A program made the position numbers and the translations under genes. From NCBI GenBank assembly GCA_003277985.1, contig QCHR01000002.1, positions 62,001 through 126,000 on the forward strand: a stretch of DNA of 64,000 nt. Reading direction: 5' to 3'. Within the stretch, counting starts at the first letter, position 1; the number at the start of each line of letters is the position of its first letter. The DNA comes from Prochlorococcus sp. AG-402-G06. GTDB taxonomy: Bacteria; Cyanobacteriota; Cyanobacteriia; PCC-6307; Cyanobiaceae. The notes below the pieces were generated by a model. It made no database searches, had not been told where the DNA came from, and saw only the letters and a list, made by a program, of their open reading frames with translations. Positions 28,011 through 36,035 of this stretch are shown in pieces.

Positions 28011-29156
28011 ATGATTGGGGTCGTGGGTGGAGGACAACTGGCAATGCTTCTGGTTGAGGCTGGAATGAAGAGAGCTGTTGATGTCGTTGTTCAGACGTCA
28101 GCCAAAACTGATCCTGCGGCTAAAAAGACAAATCAAGTCATTTTGCACGATCCTACAAATCCACAGGGGACAAAACTTCTTGCTGAAAAATCCCGCTTGA
28201 TTACTTTTGAGAATGAATGGGTTGATATTTCAAGTTTGCTTTCTCTTGAAAATAATGGAGTTTCTTTTGTCCCAAGACTTCAATCAATAAGGCCTTTAAT
28301 TAATAAAATTACCCAAAGAGAGCTATTAAACAGTCTTGATATTCCTTGCCCTGATTGGTTAGCAATACCGTTAAAAAAATCATCAGGCCTTGAGCTACCT
28401 GCAGATTGGGGATTTCCATTGATGGCAAAAGCTGCCAAAGGTGGATATGACGGTAAAGGAACTAAAATTATTAAAAATCTAAAGCAACTTCAAGAATTTC
28501 TAGTAGTTGAAAAAGAAGAGCAGTGGATGTTGGAGAAGTGGGTCTCTTTTGATAAGGAGTTATCCATTGTTTCTAGTAGGGATTCAAAAGGCATTGTACG
28601 TAGTTTGCCGATTGTAGAGACCTACCAATCTAAACAAGTATGCGACTGGGTCCTCGCTCCCGCTGATATCAATCATGACGTTGAACTTATGGTGAGAAAT
28701 GTCGTTTCTTCATTGCTTGCGGAGTTGGACTATGTTGGAGTTATTGCTATTGAATTTTTCTACGGATCCGAAGGTTTACTAGTAAATGAGATAGCTCCAA
28801 GGACACATAACTCAGGTCATTTCTCTATAGATGCTTGTACTAGCAGTCAATTTGATCAACAAATATGTATAACATCTGGTATTAATGTGCCCATGCCTGA
28901 AATGCTAGTTAATGGCGCTTTAATGGCCAACTTGCTTGGTTTATCAAGTAACTTTTCAAAAACAATTAGCCAGAGGTTGGAAGACTTAAGGAATATACCT
29001 GGGTTGAATGTTCATTGGTATGAAAAAGAAGAAGAAAAAAGGGGAAGGAAGCTTGGACACGTCACTTATCTCTTGAACAACAAAGACGCTTTGTCTAGGA
29101 AAAAAGAAGCATTGGATATTTTAAAAACTATAAGGTCAATTTGGCCTACCTCATGA
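28011..29156 (+). CDS. purK: N5-carboxyaminoimidazole ribonucleotide synthase
   Basis: ATP-grasp enzyme of purine synthesis. Starts MIGVVGGGQLAMLLVEAGMK; ATP-grasp features include FPLMAKAAKGGYDGKGT (~140), EKWVSFDKELSIVSSRD (~177), VNEIAPRTHNSGHFSIDAC (~258). Length 381 is typical. The 6S RNA gene starts 22 bases after the stop, an arrangement known from cyanobacteria. Confidence 0.95.
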   Translation: MIGVVGGGQLAMLLVEAGMKRAVDVVVQTSAKTDPAAKKTNQVILHDPTNPQGTKLLAEKSRLITFENEWVDISSLLSLENNGVSFVPRLQSIRPLINKITQRELLNSLDIPCPDWLAIPLKKSSGLELPADWGFPLMAKAAKGGYDGKGTKIIKNLKQLQEFLVVEKEEQWMLEKWVSFDKELSIVSSRDSKGIVRSLPIVETYQSKQVCDWVLAPADINHDVELMVRNVVSSLLAELDYVGVIAIEFFYGSEGLLVNEIAPRTHNSGHFSIDACTSSQFDQQICITSGINVPMPEMLVNGALMANLLGLSSNFSKTISQRLEDLRNIPGLNVHWYEKEEEKRGRKLGHVTYLLNNKDALSRKKEALDILKTIRSIWPTS

Positions 29157-29168
29157 TGATATTTTGTT

Positions 29169-29174
29169 TAGATT
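29169..29174 (+). promoter_or_regulatory. Probable -10 element of the 6S RNA gene
   Basis: TAGATT fits the picocyanobacterial -10 pattern TAnnnT and lies 5-7 bases before the start of the predicted 6S closing stem. No -35 is obvious, which is common in Prochlorococcus promoters. It supports the plus orientation of the RNA. Confidence 0.4.
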
Positions 29175-29178
29175 GTTC

Positions 29179-29357
29179 TAGTACTGCTTTGTTGGTATTG
29201 GCCTTCTCAAGTGCTCTGATCTGACTCTCTTTCGATATGGGGAGACTGTCGTGAAAGTAACGTATACCAGCTAGTTCTGGAAACGAAGCTTCACTTTGAA
29301 TCCCCCTCTGGTTCTTCCAGGTCGATGCTTCTTGGGCCTTACGGCAAAGTGGTACTA
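29179..29357 (+). ncRNA. ssrS: 6S RNA
   Basis: The two ends form a long closing stem: 29179-29203 (TAGTACTGCTTTG, then TTGGTATTGGCC) pairs with 29334-29357 (GGGCCTTACGG, then CAAAGTGGTACTA) with few mismatches and several G-U pairs. Between them lies an internal loop and an upper stem region, giving a rod of about 180 nt, the size and shape of 6S RNA, which binds RNA polymerase holoenzyme as an open-promoter mimic. G+C is higher than in flanking DNA and no ORF fits. Position directly after purK agrees with cyanobacterial 6S genes. Exact ends are estimated from the stem. Confidence 0.78.
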
Positions 29358-29441
29358 CTCTAAAATTAATTGAATCATGGATTGTTTTTGATTATTTAAT
29401 TTTGAAGTCGATTGATTTTTTAACTTTATTAATAACTTATA

Positions 29442-29792
29442 TCAAGAGGTTAATCCTCTGGACTTGCGGACCTTTCTCAGTAGGTCATGATCATCTCTTG
29501 CTCTTTTATCAAGAATAGCTATGTCCTCTCTAGCTTTCTGATCAACTTTTTGAATATCCTCCCTTGCTCTTTGGTCTAGAAATGCCACATCTTTTCTTGC
29601 CCTTTGGTCGATGTTCTCAAGGTCTGCTCTAGCTCGTTGATCAACATTTTCTAAATCGCTTTTAGCTCTCTCCACCATGCTCCTCATTGAATCGACCATC
29701 ATTGACAAGGCTGCGGGAACTTGTTCCCCTGAAGCTGAAAAAGGGGACTCTTCACTTAGGCTAATACCACTTTTTGCTTGATTCGAAGCCAT
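29442..29792 (-). CDS. Repeat protein with five 11-residue units
   Basis: 116 residues. After a Ser-rich N-terminus and a short helix (~28-42) come five near-identical 11-residue units starting at ~residue 44: pattern xDLENVDQRAR, with variants KDVAFLDQRAR, EDIQKVDQKAR and EDIAILDKRAR. An 11-residue (hendecad) period with hydrophobic residues at fixed positions indicates a long straight helix or right-handed coiled coil about 60 residues long. No signal peptide. Function unknown; structural or DNA/membrane-associated roles are possible. Encoded convergent to the 6S RNA. Confidence 0.8.
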   Translation of the reverse strand: MASNQAKSGISLSEESPFSASGEQVPAALSMMVDSMRSMVERAKSDLENVDQRARADLENIDQRARKDVAFLDQRAREDIQKVDQKAREDIAILDKRARDDHDLLRKVRKSRGLTS

Positions 29793-30107
29793 AGGTTTAA
29801 TTAAAATAGGCTTGGATTAAAGAAAGCCATTTATTTCCTTTTTCCATTATCTCTTTTTATTTGCACAAAAAATAAAAAACCCTCGAAGAAAAACGAGATG
29901 TAATAGAAATTTGATCTGTTTTCTTAGAAATCGCGTTTGCCTTTGCTCAATCTCTTATTTCTTTAATATATGATACGGATTTTAAGACGAATAAGATGGC
30001 ACGGAGACAATAACTATTGATGCTCGTTTAGATTAAAGAATATTTATTTATATTTCGAGAATACATTATTTCGTCTTTAAATGTAATTTTTCATGTTGAA
30101 AATATCT
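29793..30107. other. Intergenic, no gene seen
   Basis: About 315 bases with stops in all frames beyond ~16 codons. A TATGAT-like -10 is present near 29969 (ttaaTATATGATac), but no transcript end or hairpin can be assigned. Confidence 0.4.
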
Positions 30108-30320
30108 TTACTTTGGATAAAGTCTCGCTATCCTTTTTTTTTGGTTTTCTTTTTCTAGTAGTTTTCTTTTGCTATCCTTGTATGAATCGTCACCTTCATT
30201 AAGCCTAAAAAAGACAAAATAGAACATAATGCCTGTGAATATTAACCCTATAAATAGTACCCAAAAACCTATTAACCCAGTAGGAGAAAAGTATTCAAGG
30301 TTAAAAGAACTATCGCTCAT
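30108..30320 (-). CDS. Small single-helix membrane protein, 70 aa
   Basis: One hydrophobic helix (~residues 13-38, LIGFWVLFIGLIFTGIMFYF core) with a charged cytoplasmic tail (EGDDSYKDSKRKLLEKENQKKR). The positive-inside rule places the C-terminus in the cytosol. Not recognised. ATG start at 30320, clean frame. Confidence 0.65.
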   Translation of the reverse strand: MSDSSFNLEYFSPTGLIGFWVLFIGLIFTGIMFYFVFFRLNEGDDSYKDSKRKLLEKENQKKRIARLYPK

Positions 30321-30520
30321 TTTTATTAAATGAAAAGCGTTGCTTCAATACTATCTACAAAAAATAGAAAATTAGCAATATCATGGCTGTGGGTAAAATT
30401 ACTTTTATTCTTTTTCCCAAAGGGTTTTTGTCATGAATGAAAATTTTTACTATGAATGAGAATTTTTACGCATTAACACATAAAACGTTTTAATTATAAT
30501 AAAAAAAATTGTTTTTTTTA

Positions 30521-30655
30521 ATGGAAGAAACCCATAACTATGCTTTGAACCTTGTCGTTCCACTGATGGGAATTGCTCCTCTACTAATGCTTTTTATATT
30601 GAAAGGAGAGAAGAAAACAAAGACTACAAAAAGTTGGACTAGATCGACTAACTAG
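30521..30655 (+). CDS. Microprotein, 44 aa, single helix
   Basis: ATG 30521 to TAG 30653. The product has one hydrophobic helix (NLVVPLMGIAPLLMLFILKG, ~9-28) and a Lys/Thr-rich tail. This is the plan of small photosynthetic or respiratory membrane subunits, but I do not recognise one. An AT-rich stretch precedes it with no clear ribosome binding site. Confidence 0.55.
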   Translation: MEETHNYALNLVVPLMGIAPLLMLFILKGEKKTKTTKSWTRSTN

Positions 30656-30889
30656 TATTAAAAACAATAAATATTGATATAGTTTGAGATCAATTTATAT
30701 CCATATTACAATAAATCTTACACAAATACATGAAATTAATTTTATACAATAGTGTATGTTTTATGGATAGTTTCTGTTGATATAAAAAGATATTATTACT
30801 AACAAACAATTTTAAGTATAAACTTTTAAAATTTTCTTTTGAAATATTTACCTATCAACTATCAATCCTTAAAAGAAGGATGCTAAAAA
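30656..30889. other. Short intergenic region
   Basis: AT-rich leader region before the microprotein pair. An AGAAGGA ribosome-binding-site-like stretch lies at 30874-30880. Nothing else recognised. Confidence 0.3.
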
Positions 30890-31000
30890 TTGAATCAAAG
30901 CTTTAAACCATTTTTGTTCGGTTTTTACGCGCGGTATTCTTTCCTTTTCGCTATATTGTCAAATAATGTTTATTTATTGATTCTTTTAGTTCTAGATTGA
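30890..31000 (+). CDS. Candidate microprotein, 36 aa, hydrophobic, TTG start
   Basis: TTG 30890 is preceded by AGAAGGA at a 9-base spacing, the clearest ribosome binding site in this block. The peptide (MNQSFKPFLFGFYARYSFLF then a second hydrophobic half) could form a membrane hairpin. Its TGA ends one base before the ATG of the next ORF (TGATATG), suggesting translational coupling. Unrecognised; short length means a chance ORF remains possible. Confidence 0.4.
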   Translation: MNQSFKPFLFGFYARYSFLFAILSNNVYLLILLVLD

Positions 31001-31001
31001 T

Positions 31002-31142
31002 ATGGGTTATTCAACAAAATTGCAGACACACAAAACTCAACAGTTTGCAAAGTTTTTTCTGAAGGATCTTAAAACCAAGTCACCTAAAAATGATAGCTAC
31101 AAATCTGATATGGAAGATTTGAACTTTTCTCCAGTAAATTAG
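31002..31142 (+). CDS. Microprotein, 46 aa, soluble
   Basis: ATG 31002 to TAG 31140. A Lys/Gln-rich peptide (MGYSTKLQTHKTQQFAKFFL and a Ser/Asp-containing tail) with no membrane segment. Probably translated with the hydrophobic ORF just before it. Not recognised. Confidence 0.5.
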   Translation: MGYSTKLQTHKTQQFAKFFLKDLKTKSPKNDSYKSDMEDLNFSPVN

Positions 31143-31384
31143 TAAAATTTTTTAGTTTTTATTAATACTTATCAAATAATATCCATGCACTCATGACTTA
31201 TTTCAAAACCTAAATCTTTTTGAATGTAGTGAGTAAAGTTTATTTGATTTAGTTTTTATATCTTGTTTATCATATTGTTTTAAAGTCATACTTTTTATTC
31301 TTAGTAAAAATAAAATTAATATAAAATTTTCTTTATTTTTATTTATTCATGCTAAATGTACCATAGTTTTATTGGAGGGAAAGC

Positions 31385-31564
31385 ATGAAACCCATTCAAA
31401 GAAAAACTACTCTTAAATGGAGTTCCGATGGCGAATTGTCTTCAATTGATATGGCTAGGATTCTTGATCTTCTTGCAAATAAGGAATTAACTCAATGTGT
31501 ATTAGCCTGTGATGCAAATAAGAGATCTTCAGAGATACTTTTTCATTTGAAAGATCGAAAATAA
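31385..31564 (+). CDS. Small soluble protein, 59 aa
   Basis: ATG 31385 is preceded by GGAGG at about 7 bases, a strong ribosome binding site. The product is helical with two cysteines (LTQCVLACDANKRSSE); the middle part SSIDMARILDLLANKEL resembles a small helical DNA- or protein-binding unit, but I do not recognise a family. Confidence 0.65.
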   Translation: MKPIQRKTTLKWSSDGELSSIDMARILDLLANKELTQCVLACDANKRSSEILFHLKDRK

Positions 31565-31649
31565 GTGAATTTACCTAAAAAAGATTTGTTAATTTATCCA
31601 AAAAACCTATCTTTAAAACAGTATGTTTAGTTACTACTGATTCAAAAAT

Positions 31650-31796
31650 ATGAAAACGGCTCAAGACAGATATTTTGAATGTTTAGAAGTTTGTATTGAA
31701 GACGAGCAGGGAAAATCTTGTAGACAAGTATGCGCACCTATATTAAATGATGATCCCTATGACCATCCTGCAGTTCCAATAATAAATAATAAGTAA
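31650..31796 (+). CDS. Small Cys-containing protein, 48 aa
   Basis: ATG 31650 to TAA 31794. Four cysteines (YFECLEVCIEDEQGKSCRQV, then CAP) in 48 residues suggest a metal or redox site. Downstream of the 59-aa gene by 85 bases, same strand. Resembles other short acidic Cys proteins of Prochlorococcus in style, but no family is named. Confidence 0.6.
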   Translation: MKTAQDRYFECLEVCIEDEQGKSCRQVCAPILNDDPYDHPAVPIINNK

Positions 31797-31970
31797 ATAT
31801 TTATTTTTATATTAATAACTTTTATTCTAAATTCATTTTATTAGAAAATCTAGTATCACTAAGAATCTTTTTTTAAAGGTACTTTGAAAATGTTAATGGT
31901 CACTTTTTAGATTGGATGTTTTTATTGATAAATTAAATTAGCTAATATGTAATCAATCTATTTACCAATC

Positions 31971-32129
31971 ATGGATACCCCAATCACCCATATTAATTTA
32001 TTCAACGCTATTCTTGCTCTTTATGTTATTGGTTATCAAATATCAATATGTTGTGATTGGAGTTGGATTCCAATGAATAGAGAGGATTATCAGCTTCCTT
32101 ACCAAGACAAATGGAGTCGTACCAGCTAA
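31971..32129 (+). CDS. Small membrane protein, 52 aa
   Basis: ATG 31971 to TAA 32127. One hydrophobic helix (INLFNAILALYVIGYQISIC, ~8-27) followed by a polar, Trp- and Tyr-containing tail (CDWSWIPMNREDYQLPYQDK). Unrecognised. Frame is clean and codon use normal. Confidence 0.6.
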   Translation: MDTPITHINLFNAILALYVIGYQISICCDWSWIPMNREDYQLPYQDKWSRTS

Positions 32130-32307
32130 TAATTATTCAATTTCATTATTAATATGTCAAATAGCAATTTACGAATTTATTAAACCTAAATTTAGTTATT
32201 CAAGTATATAGTAATAATTTATTTTAAAAGGTATGTATTGTTTAATTAATATCTCAACTAATAATTCAACTAATATAAGTATTTATTGAAAGGTGTTTAT
32301 AAATAAC

Positions 32308-32484
32308 CTAGATACTCTGAACAACATGAAATAAACCAAATGAGTATCCTCCTATGAGTATCCAACCAAGTATTGCTGAAATTATAGTTGACCTTCGGTT
32401 GTGCCTTCTTATTGCATTCTCTATCATTTCATTTACGTCTTCTCTATTTATTAGATTTGTAGATTTGGGATTGGTAGAAGTCAT
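32308..32484 (-). CDS. Small single-helix membrane protein, 58 aa
   Basis: ATG at 32484, TAG at 32308. An N-terminal amphipathic part (LINREDVNEMIENAIRRHNR) precedes one hydrophobic helix (TIISAILGWILIGGYSFGLF). The basic RRHNRR before the helix predicts an N-in orientation. Not recognised. Confidence 0.6.
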   Translation of the reverse strand: MTSTNPKSTNLINREDVNEMIENAIRRHNRRSTIISAILGWILIGGYSFGLFHVVQSI

Positions 32485-32875
32485 TTGTTTAATTTAAATT
32501 AGAAGCTTTGAGACTTTTAAATGAATCTTTAGTTGACAAATTCAATTTTTAGGTGAATTTGCTTGAGAAAGCTGTTGTAACTTGCTCTATTAGTGAGCTT
32601 TTATAGGTTCTAATAGAAGAAGGCAAGGTAAAAAGTTCATATGTAAACAATTGTTAAGACTATAAAGGATTTTTTTCGAACTTGTGTAGGTAAAATCACT
32701 TTATTCCGATTTGCATCATAGCGATGATTTATTTTGCTTCGGCTTTGACTTTTATTTTTTCAATTTATTCGACTTGTAAAGACCTATTCCTTTGATTTAT
32801 TTCTCATTTAATCAATACCCAGCTAATGTCTTAATCCTTTATTGTTTGACTGTTTAGTATTTATATTCCAAATTA
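32485..32875. other. Intergenic, no secure gene
   Basis: About 390 AT-rich bases. A 23-codon hydrophobic plus-strand ORF (32724-32795, starting MIYFASALTF) is the only candidate; it is too short to call without comparison. No RNA-like structure seen. Confidence 0.35.
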
Positions 32876-33325
32876 TTAATTCTCGTTATTGTCTCTTTCA
32901 TTCTTTTCTAAATGTCTTCTTGTTAGAAAAGAATATGAAGCTTGATGTTTTTGCTTCCACTCTTTGTGTTCTTTTATCTGGGTTTTTAATTTTTCAAGGC
33001 TTTCTTTTTCTTCTGGATAGACTCTCTCTAAATACTCAGGACTTAAATTTATATTACCTTCATATTCATAAACCATCTCCTCAAATGACTCGCATATTCC
33101 AAGTATATCTGCCATGAAATCCTCAAACTCATCTATTCTGATTTCCTGAAGAACTTTTCTTAATTTACTTTGGCTTGATTCTTCCGGCTCCCATTCTTTT
33201 TTTAATACATGAAGTAGATTCAGTTGACCAATTCTGTCTAAAAGATCCCACTTGGAGGCATCATCAGCTGAGTAAAAATAGGAGCCATCTCCTGATTGAT
33301 AGAATTTGCCTCTTTCTTTATCCAT
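32876..33325 (-). CDS. Hypothetical soluble protein, 149 aa
   Basis: Strongly charged and helical. N-terminal GDGSYFYSADDASKWDLLDR, an acidic middle (IRIDEFEDFMADILGICESF) and a Glu/Lys-rich coiled C-terminus (~100-149). No membrane segment. The opposite-strand frame over the same DNA is low-complexity and is taken as a shadow. Function unknown. Confidence 0.65.
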   Translation of the reverse strand: MDKERGKFYQSGDGSYFYSADDASKWDLLDRIGQLNLLHVLKKEWEPEESSQSKLRKVLQEIRIDEFEDFMADILGICESFEEMVYEYEGNINLSPEYLERVYPEEKESLEKLKTQIKEHKEWKQKHQASYSFLTRRHLEKNERDNNEN

Positions 33326-33551
33326 TAATATTCAATGGTGAATGTATTAAATCTTCAATAGTAACTTTATAAAGGTAAAACAATTTGTCACCTTACAGAT
33401 CACTAAAGTTGATTTTTAGTACTGTATTAAAATTTTGAATTATTTTTCATTAATAGATTAGCATTGCTGTTGATATCATTCTATCTTTTTGATGATTCTT
33501 AGATTTATTTATTCGAAATATAAATCTTACCTTAGTTATTAATTATAATTT

Positions 33552-33953
33552 TTAATCAAAGAAATCTAAAGGAAAGGGACCAATAGTTTTCGAGTTCAAT
33601 GAATTTTCGTAATTTTGGCAGCTAATTAAAATTCCTTCTCCTAAGCCAAATTCAACCCGAGCGCAAATTTCACCTGTTTTTTGATTTGCTTTTAAGAATA
33701 TTGGTCCATCAGAGCTAGGTAAATTAGTACATTCCATTTTTTTGAACTCAAACTTGGCTTCTATTTTTCTAACTGCATTTAATGCTTTATCTACTGTTGG
33801 AGACATAATTCCTATCGTTAACCAATCTGATTTATTAATCACATGTCTAGCTTCATTAAATAGTATTTTCGCCTGTTCATTGTTTAGTTTAGGAGCAGAT
33901 CTCAATTTATCCAGATCTTCTAATCTGAGAATTTCATTATTTTTTTCTGACAT
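33552..33953 (-). CDS. DUF1824 family protein
   Basis: 133 residues. RLEDLDKLRSAPKLNNEQAK and SDWLTIGIMSPTVDKALNAV match my memory of DUF1824, a cyanobacterial and plastid family of unknown function; the second half (VEFGLGEGILISCQNYE) fits as well. Soluble, no targeting signal. Stands alone with AT-rich flanks. Confidence 0.75.
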   Translation of the reverse strand: MSEKNNEILRLEDLDKLRSAPKLNNEQAKILFNEARHVINKSDWLTIGIMSPTVDKALNAVRKIEAKFEFKKMECTNLPSSDGPIFLKANQKTGEICARVEFGLGEGILISCQNYENSLNSKTIGPFPLDFFD

Positions 33954-34168
33954 TTAAGTGATTTTTTATCTGTTTTATCAATACTAGCAATTTTTTATAA
34001 TTGGTATTAAGTATTAAAATTCTTTTTATTTACATTTTATAGATGAAATTCCTCTTTAACCTGTTAAAAATATTGAAAACTAAATGTAGACAATTTAATA
34101 TTAATACTACTTTCAAATATGATTTTATCTTATAAATTATATTCTATTTTTTTATGCGTGGTCTATAT

Positions 34169-34360
34169 TCAATTAAGATTGTTCGACTCTTTTATTCTTC
34201 TGGAATCATGTAGCTTTTCTAATTCGTTATAGACATCACGCAATGTGCTTTGTATGTGCTCTGAATTCTCTATTACGCCAAGAGAATTCATTGCTTTAAG
34301 AAGGCACTCCTTTGCTTCTATCAACCCTCGACATTGTGTGCTTCCAGCTTCTGAGGACAT
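34169..34360 (-). CDS. Hypothetical helical protein, 63 aa
   Basis: ATG start, mostly helical (RGLIEAKECLLKAMNSLGVI; TLRDVYNELEKLHD). The C-terminal pattern is loosely like the two paralogous 67-71 aa proteins at 39527 and 42688, but not enough to group them. No membrane segment. Confidence 0.6.
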   Translation of the reverse strand: MSSEAGSTQCRGLIEAKECLLKAMNSLGVIENSEHIQSTLRDVYNELEKLHDSRRIKESNNLN

Positions 34361-34755
34361 TTTACGTGATTTGTTTCTAAAAAGTATTATATCTTTTCTT
34401 CTAATTGATTAATTTTCTTTCATCTTTTTTAAATAATTATTTTAAAGACTGGAAGTTTAAACCTTTGTTTTCGATTCTATACGGGGATTAATTACGTTAA
34501 ACTCCTATTCAGAATATTTGACTTAAGTAATATTTAGTTATTTTAATTACATATTTTGATACTAGATGGCAATCATTTGGCTAAATACAGAAGAGTGATC
34601 TTAAAAAAATTAAAATTTTTATATAGGTTTTTTTTGTTTATAGCTTTCTTCTATTCGATTTTAATTATTATCATTTCTTTAACTTCACTTTAGATTCTTA
34701 GGCTTGACGAAGACTGTTTTTTTAATTAAAAACAAAAATAAGACTTACTTTCTTG
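34361..34755. other. Intergenic with one weak hydrophobic ORF
   Basis: About 395 bases. A plus-strand frame (34577-34693, TTG start, 38 codons) encodes a basic N-terminus followed by a hydrophobic helix (FFLFIAFFYSILIIIISL). AT-rich DNA produces such frames by chance, so I do not call it. Nothing else seen. Confidence 0.35.
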
Positions 34756-35025
34756 ATGGCAAAAGTAGAAAATTTTGATAGCCCTTTAGGTTGGCTGATA
34801 GATCCTCACAATAAATGGGCTATTCATTTTGACTTTAAAAAGGTTTCTAATGATGAAATTCCTACAGATTTCACTATTGATATGTGGGGGGTAATTCCAA
34901 ACGGTAAACCTATGATATTTAAAAGTAGAAGAAAGGTTACAAAACAAGATTCGCTTAAGACCTGGAAACAATTGATTGACTCAAAATGGGTTAAATTCGA
35001 TTTTGAGAAACATATGACTGCTTGA
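34756..35025 (+). CDS. DUF1651 family protein
   Basis: 89 residues from ATG 34756 (a TTG one codon earlier is possible). GWLIDPHNKWAIHFDF near the N-terminus, PNGKPMIFKSRRKVTKQDSL in the middle and a Trp-containing end (WKQLIDSKWVKFDF) match DUF1651, a family I know from marine Synechococcus and Prochlorococcus. Function unknown; often in multiple copies. Confidence 0.72.
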   Translation: MAKVENFDSPLGWLIDPHNKWAIHFDFKKVSNDEIPTDFTIDMWGVIPNGKPMIFKSRRKVTKQDSLKTWKQLIDSKWVKFDFEKHMTA

Positions 35026-35100
35026 AAATGACATTTAGCTTTATTTTTGATTTACATTTTTTAAAGTTATAATGTATTTTCTTATTTTAAATTTTACAAA

Positions 35101-35379
35101 TTGTTAAATAATTTGTATAAACTTTTCAAGTTAATTCTTATATTCTCTTCTGTAATTACGGGATGGACGTCTATTCTTTTGTTTTCTAATACTTCATATA
35201 AAATAGAGATTAAAGAATTAATAAATAAAATTTATATAAATCAAAAGAATTTTGTCATTAATGTAAAGGATTTATCTATTTTGTTGTTAAAAGATTCTAA
35301 TGAACGTTTTTCTAGTAAACCTCAAGAGATATCTCATATAAATAAAGATAATAAATTGATTAACAAGATTGATCCTTAA
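35101..35379 (+). CDS. Hypothetical membrane-anchored protein, 92 aa
   Basis: Starts with TTG 35101. One N-terminal hydrophobic segment (~8-29, LFKLILIFSSVITGWTSILL) could be an anchor or uncleaved signal, followed by a polar Lys/Asn-rich tail. Low-complexity composition and the TTG start lower confidence. Confidence 0.45.
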   Translation: MLNNLYKLFKLILIFSSVITGWTSILLFSNTSYKIEIKELINKIYINQKNFVINVKDLSILLLKDSNERFSSKPQEISHINKDNKLINKIDP

Positions 35380-35451
35380 TACTTTATTAATCAATTTATT
35401 GCTAAAGTTATTAAATTAGATTTCATATGATCAATTTGGAGAATATAAAAA

Positions 35452-35916
35452 TTGTCAAATAAAACTCTTTACCTGGCCTCTCCATATGGTTTCTCTGAGC
35501 ATTGGAGATTGAAACTTTTACCTGAATTTATCAATAAACTTGAATGTATGGGAGCAAATGTTTGGGAGCCTTTTGCTCGCAATAGTAATATTGATTTCTC
35601 AACCCCAGGTTGGGCTAATAAAGTCGCTTGTTCAAACTTAGACGATTTAAGGAGGTCTGATGGTTTATTTGCAATAGTAAATGGCACTCCGCCTGATGAG
35701 GGGGTGATGGTTGAGCTTGGGGTGGCTATTGCTTTAGGTAAACCAACATTTTTATTTAGAGATGATTTCCGAAAATGTACTGATTCTGAAGAATATCCTC
35801 TCAATTTAATGATTTTTTTGGGTATTCCTTATGATTCATGGAATGATTACTATTACCGATCAACGGCTGAGATTGAAAGTAAAGAGAAAGCCATTTATAA
35901 ATGGTTAAGTAGTTAA
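35452..35916 (+). CDS. Nucleoside 2-deoxyribosyltransferase-like protein
   Basis: 154 residues. N-terminal YLASPYGFSEHW and the catalytic-site stretch GTPPDEGVMVELGVAIALGK (Glu as nucleophile, ~85-104) are the family signature; FLFRDDFRKC follows. These enzymes exchange bases on deoxynucleosides or hydrolyse deoxynucleotides, and are linked to nucleotide salvage or sanitation and often phage-related. The start is TTG 35452; no ATG upstream in frame is close. Adjacent genes give no pathway context. Confidence 0.8.
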   Translation: MSNKTLYLASPYGFSEHWRLKLLPEFINKLECMGANVWEPFARNSNIDFSTPGWANKVACSNLDDLRRSDGLFAIVNGTPPDEGVMVELGVAIALGKPTFLFRDDFRKCTDSEEYPLNLMIFLGIPYDSWNDYYYRSTAEIESKEKAIYKWLSS

Positions 35917-36035
35917 ATTTATTTCACTTTAATTTAATTTTTTTAGGTATTACTTTTACGACTTTATCTTGCATTAATTTATATTCATAAAATTTGTTAT
36001 GATTTATTTTATTAACTATACCTATTATATCGTAA

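Noticed and set aside
29530-29680. Regular repeats that could suggest a CRISPR array
   Set aside because: The repeats are 33 bases end to end without spacers, keep the reading frame, and encode the 11-residue protein repeat.
32842-33117. 91-aa plus-strand ORF
   Set aside because: Phe/Leu-rich shadow of the charged 149-aa minus-strand gene; the minus frame has the better composition.
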